Positions 59,728 to 64,000 of a stretch of 64,000 bases of DNA are shown in pieces (within the stretch, counting starts at the first letter, position 1; the number at the start of each line of letters is the position of its first letter). The DNA is taken from assembly GCF_034008635.1 (NCBI RefSeq), contig NZ_CP125378.1, forward strand, positions 2,284,001 through 2,348,000, in the 5' to 3' direction. This stretch comes from Pseudomonas sp. P8_229 (GTDB lineage Bacteria > Pseudomonadota > Gammaproteobacteria > Pseudomonadales > Pseudomonadaceae). The notes beneath the pieces are model-generated. The model did not search any database. It was not told where the DNA came from and saw nothing but the letters and a program-made list of their open reading frames with translations. The position numbers were made by a program, and so were the translations under genes.

Positions 59728-61011
59728 TCAGACGGCAATCCCTTTGCGACATTGCAATTGCGCGGTACGCACCCGCGAGAAGGCACGGGTCAGGCGCAGG
59801 AGCATTTCGTCGATGTTGGCCTTGCTGACGGTGAGTGCCGGAGTGAAACGCAGGCAGTTGGCTTGCGGGGCGTTGAGCAACAGGCCTTCATGCAGGGCGG
59901 CATTGACCACAGCATCAGCGCAATCCTCTGACAGGCTCAGTCCCCAGAACAGCCCTTGCCCACGCAACTCGCCTTGGCCGTAACGGTGTGCCAGTCGAGC
60001 GAGGCCTTCGCGCAGGTACTGGCCGTGGTCGTTGACTTGCTGCAGAAACGCCCGGTCCTGCACGCTGTCGAGCACCACCAGACCGGCCGCTGTCATCAGT
60101 GCGTTGCCGTGATGAGTACCGCCCAACTCGCCCACCTCGAAGCAGCAAGCCTGGCCCCGGGCCAGCAGCGCCGCCAGCGGCACGCCACCACCAAGCCCTT
60201 TGCCGAGCACGACGATATCGGCGCGTACGCCGTAGGACTGTTCGGCGAGCAAGGTACCGCAGCGACCGATGCCGGTCTGGACTTCATCGAGAATCAGCAG
60301 AATGCCCAGTTCGCGGCACAGCCGCTCAACGCCTTTGAGGTAATGCTCGGTGCCCGCAATCACCCCGGCATCGCTCTGGATCGGTTCGAGCATGATCGCC
60401 ACGGTTTGCGCATCGACAGCCGCATGCAGCGCCGGCAAGTCGTTGAACGGCACCAGATCGAAACCCGGCAGCAACGGAGCGAAACGGTTGTGCAGGTTGC
60501 AACTGTCCGACGCCGAAATCGTCGCCAGACTGCGACCGTGGCAGCCTTGCTTCGCCACGATGATCCGTGACGCGCCGCCACGATGCAGCTGGCCCCATTT
60601 ACGCGCCAGTTTGATCGCCGCTTCACAGGCCTCACTGCCGCTGTTGAGCAAGTAGGCCTGATCGCTTGAGGTGCTGGCACACAGGCGCTCGGCGAGGCTG
60701 AGCATGCCGCGATTGTGCAGATTGAAACCGGGATTGATCAGCGCCTGAGCCTGACCGGCAATCGCTTTGACCAGCGCCGATGGGCTGTGCCCCAGACTGT
60801 TGGCGCCGCCGGCCTGAGAGAAGTCGAGGTAGGCGCGATCATTGCTGTCCCACAGCCAGGAACCCTGGCCGCGAACAAACACCTGCTGTGGTCGTTCAAC
60901 GCTGGGCATCAGCCGTTCGGCATTCAGACTTTCGCCGGCATCGCGTGGGTTGGCCTCGAACGCGAGGTCATCAAGACTCGGCGTCTGGCGCCGCAAACTG
61001 AACAGATTCAT
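59728..61011 (-). CDS. Class III pyridoxal-phosphate aminotransferase
   Basis: A 427-residue aminotransferase of the acetylornithine/ornithine-type family. The PLP-binding block contains ILDEVQTGIGRCGTLLAEQ near residue 240 and the Schiff-base Lys in VVLGKGLGGGVPLAALLA near 270. An N-terminal segment with AYLDFSQAGGANSLGHS fits the family. The substrate is unclear: acetylornithine, 4-aminobutyrate, 5-aminovalerate or another omega-amino acid are all possible. The frame opens 19 codons earlier, but the ATG at 61011 fits the GAGG site. That site sits inside a terminator-like hairpin. It is divergent from a LysR gene. Confidence 0.87.
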   Translation of the reverse strand: MNLFSLRRQTPSLDDLAFEANPRDAGESLNAERLMPSVERPQQVFVRGQGSWLWDSNDRAYLDFSQAGGANSLGHSPSALVKAIAGQAQALINPGFNLHNRGMLSLAERLCASTSSDQAYLLNSGSEACEAAIKLARKWGQLHRGGASRIIVAKQGCHGRSLATISASDSCNLHNRFAPLLPGFDLVPFNDLPALHAAVDAQTVAIMLEPIQSDAGVIAGTEHYLKGVERLCRELGILLILDEVQTGIGRCGTLLAEQSYGVRADIVVLGKGLGGGVPLAALLARGQACCFEVGELGGTHHGNALMTAAGLVVLDSVQDRAFLQQVNDHGQYLREGLARLAHRYGQGELRGQGLFWGLSLSEDCADAVVNAALHEGLLLNAPQANCLRFTPALTVSKANIDEMLLRLTRAFSRVRTAQLQCRKGIAV

Positions 61012-61013
61012 TG

Positions 61014-61038
61014 AAAAAAACCTCGCGTGAGGTTTTTT
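61014..61038 (-). promoter_or_regulatory. Terminator-like hairpin covering the aminotransferase ribosome site
   Basis: On the minus strand AAAAAACCTC-ACGC-GAGGTTTTTT forms a ten-base-pair stem. The GAGG of the right arm is the only Shine-Dalgarno candidate for the ATG nine bases on, and the arm ends in seven T. It could stop transcription or hide the ribosome site. Confidence 0.6.
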
Positions 61039-61180
61039 GAACTGCCTATGCAAACACTGTCGAAGCAAACGCTATTCATCGCGCTTTATGGCCCTGTAAG
61101 CCTTGTGATTGCGGTTAGACTAGGCTCAGCGAGGGCTTCGGGCCATTTCGATTTACCAGCATTTTCGATAAGAATTACTT

Positions 61181-62095
61181 ATGGATTTTAAACAACTGCG
61201 TTATTTCGTCGCGGTCTACGAAGAAGGCCATGTCGGCCGAGCCGCCGAGCGCCTGTCGATCTCGCAACCGGCGCTGTCGCAGCAGATTCGCCAACTCGAA
61301 CAAAACCTCGACGTCACCCTGTTCGAACGCAGCAGCAAACGCCTGCTGCCGACCCTCGCCGCGCACACCTTGTACAACCACGCCCTGCCACTGCTCGATG
61401 GTTTGCAACGGGCACGAGAGGCGCTGGGCAACTTCAAGGGCCAGGCATTACGCACCCTGGCGATTGGCGTGCTGCAAACCGTGCACACCAGCCTCGTACC
61501 GCAAATGCTCGAGCGGGTGCGCAAGGCGCAGCCGCATCTGGTGGTGCAGATTTATGAGCTGAGTGGGCTGGAAATCGAACGTCGCTTGCTCAACGGCTCG
61601 CTGGACATTGGCATCAGCTACCTGCCACCGCGACAGCCCGGGCTGCATGGCGTGATGCTCTACGAAGATGAGCTGACGCTGGTGATCCCGGCAGATCATC
61701 CGTTGCGTGAGTTCAAGAAGGTTTCGATCCGTCAGGCGGCCGAGCTGCCGATGTTGCTGCTGGGCGAAGAGTTCCAGATTCGGCAGATCTGGCAGGCTCA
61801 GCTGACCAGCCTGGGACGGCGCCCGCAAGTTCAGGCCGAGCTGAACAATATGCTGGGGATTCTCGACAGCCTGCCGCACACCAAACTGGCGACGGTACTT
61901 CCCGGACGTTCGCAGAAGGAGTACGACGATGAGGATCTGCTGTGGAAGCCACTGAGCGAACCACGGGTGCCGCTGAAGGTCGGTCTGGTGTGTCGCGACG
62001 TACAACGCCAGCAGGCGCCTTTGGCGCTGCTACGGACATTGTTGGAGGAAGTGATGGAACGTGAAGTGAAACCGGCGCTGGATCCCCTAGCCTGA
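61181..62095 (+). CDS. LysR family transcriptional regulator
   Basis: A 304-residue regulator. The N-terminal winged helix contains FVAVYEEGHVGRAAERL and SISQPALSQQIRQLEQNL near residues 10-45. The C-terminal effector domain starts near 90. It is divergent from the aminotransferase gene across 169 bases, the usual LysR arrangement, so it probably regulates that gene and itself. No clear T-N11-A operator was found. The ribosome site is poor. Confidence 0.92.
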   Translation: MDFKQLRYFVAVYEEGHVGRAAERLSISQPALSQQIRQLEQNLDVTLFERSSKRLLPTLAAHTLYNHALPLLDGLQRAREALGNFKGQALRTLAIGVLQTVHTSLVPQMLERVRKAQPHLVVQIYELSGLEIERRLLNGSLDIGISYLPPRQPGLHGVMLYEDELTLVIPADHPLREFKKVSIRQAAELPMLLLGEEFQIRQIWQAQLTSLGRRPQVQAELNNMLGILDSLPHTKLATVLPGRSQKEYDDEDLLWKPLSEPRVPLKVGLVCRDVQRQQAPLALLRTLLEEVMEREVKPALDPLA

Positions 62096-62112
62096 ACACT
62101 TTTCTTCAGGCA

Positions 62113-62140
62113 AAAGAAAACCCCGCCGAAGCGGGGCTTT
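62113..62140. terminator. Hairpin after the LysR gene, stronger terminator on the minus strand
   Basis: CCCCGC (62121-62126), CGAA loop, GCGGGG (62131-62136). On the minus strand it is followed by TTTTCTTTT, a good terminator for transcripts from the acyl-CoA dehydrogenase gene; on the plus strand only CTTT follows. Confidence 0.75.
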
Positions 62141-62285
62141 GCAGACTGTTTCCCTGACATCCATTTCACTCCGCCACCCTGGCAGAATCCTACGTGTCCA
62201 TGTTGTTGCTTTGCGCTTCCTGCGCGACGTCCATGAGTTGTAGATTAGCTGTGGATCCAATCTACGCCTATGGGAGAACAGCAGC

Positions 62286-62315
62286 ACGTCACGTAAGAGA
62301 ATGCTTACATGACGT
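62286..62315. repeat. Inverted repeat after the acyl-CoA dehydrogenase gene
   Basis: ACGTCACGTAAG (62286-62297) and CTTACATGACGT (62304-62315) match with one mismatch around six bases. There is no U-run next to it. The rest of the 227-base gap 62096-62322 contains no gene I can support. Confidence 0.6.
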
Positions 62316-62322
62316 TACATCA

Positions 62323-64000
<1,678 letters not shown>

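Overview
The window reads as a chromosomal segment of a Pseudomonas of the fluorescens/putida type. Three things point there: the recognisable Pseudomonas gene order (trpE-gph-rpe, trpGDC near vfr, amgK-murU, lptD-surA-pdxA-rsmA-apaGH, rpsU-dnaG-rpoD followed by an rmcA-like gene, davBA, the pqq cluster), the GC-rich codon use, and many inverted pairs of the short REP sequences typical of fluorescent pseudomonads. It is mostly core genome. I see no prophage, insertion sequence, CRISPR array or obvious island.

Layout. 1-9.2 kb: the 3' end of vfr, a lipoate-ligase-like gene, trpCDG (minus), the autotransporter esterase estA (plus), then trpE, gph and rpe (minus). 9.3-18.6 kb, all minus: an iron alcohol dehydrogenase, a four-gene polyamine-type ABC transporter and a two-component system whose kinase carries a solute-binding-type sensor domain. 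18.7-22.3 kb: a DUF3530 exported protein and amgK-murU-djlA (peptidoglycan recycling plus a DnaJ-like protein). 22.4-30 kb: the tightly overlapping lptD-surA-pdxA-rsmA-apaG-apaH-glpE series. 30.3-35.3 kb: prkA, a yeaH-type gene and a spoVR-type gene, a stress-associated trio. 35.3-39.2 kb: cca, folK/folB, plsY, tsaD. 39.4-47.9 kb: rpsU-dnaG-rpoD, an rmcA-like GGDEF/EAL gene and a tRNA with a CAT anticodon. 48-51.5 kb: an Lrp-type regulator and davB-davA for lysine breakdown through 5-aminovaleramide. 51.5-59.2 kb: pqqF-A-B-C-D-E and an S9 peptidase. 59.4-64 kb: a small Pmp3-like membrane protein, a class III aminotransferase with a divergent LysR regulator, and the 3' part of an acyl-CoA dehydrogenase gene.

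The most interesting regulatory signal is a pair of related tryptophan leader sequences. One is a free-standing 28-codon leader ORF in front of trpGDC, with a good promoter. The other forms the last codons of gph, immediately before trpE. Both end in the residues ARWRWRA followed by a GC-rich hairpin, as expected for attenuation. Other items worth a look are a terminator-like hairpin that buries the Shine-Dalgarno sequence of the aminotransferase, large perfect hairpins between co-oriented genes, a tandemly duplicated REP module, and REP elements placed inside operons. I found no wholly new multi-gene system.
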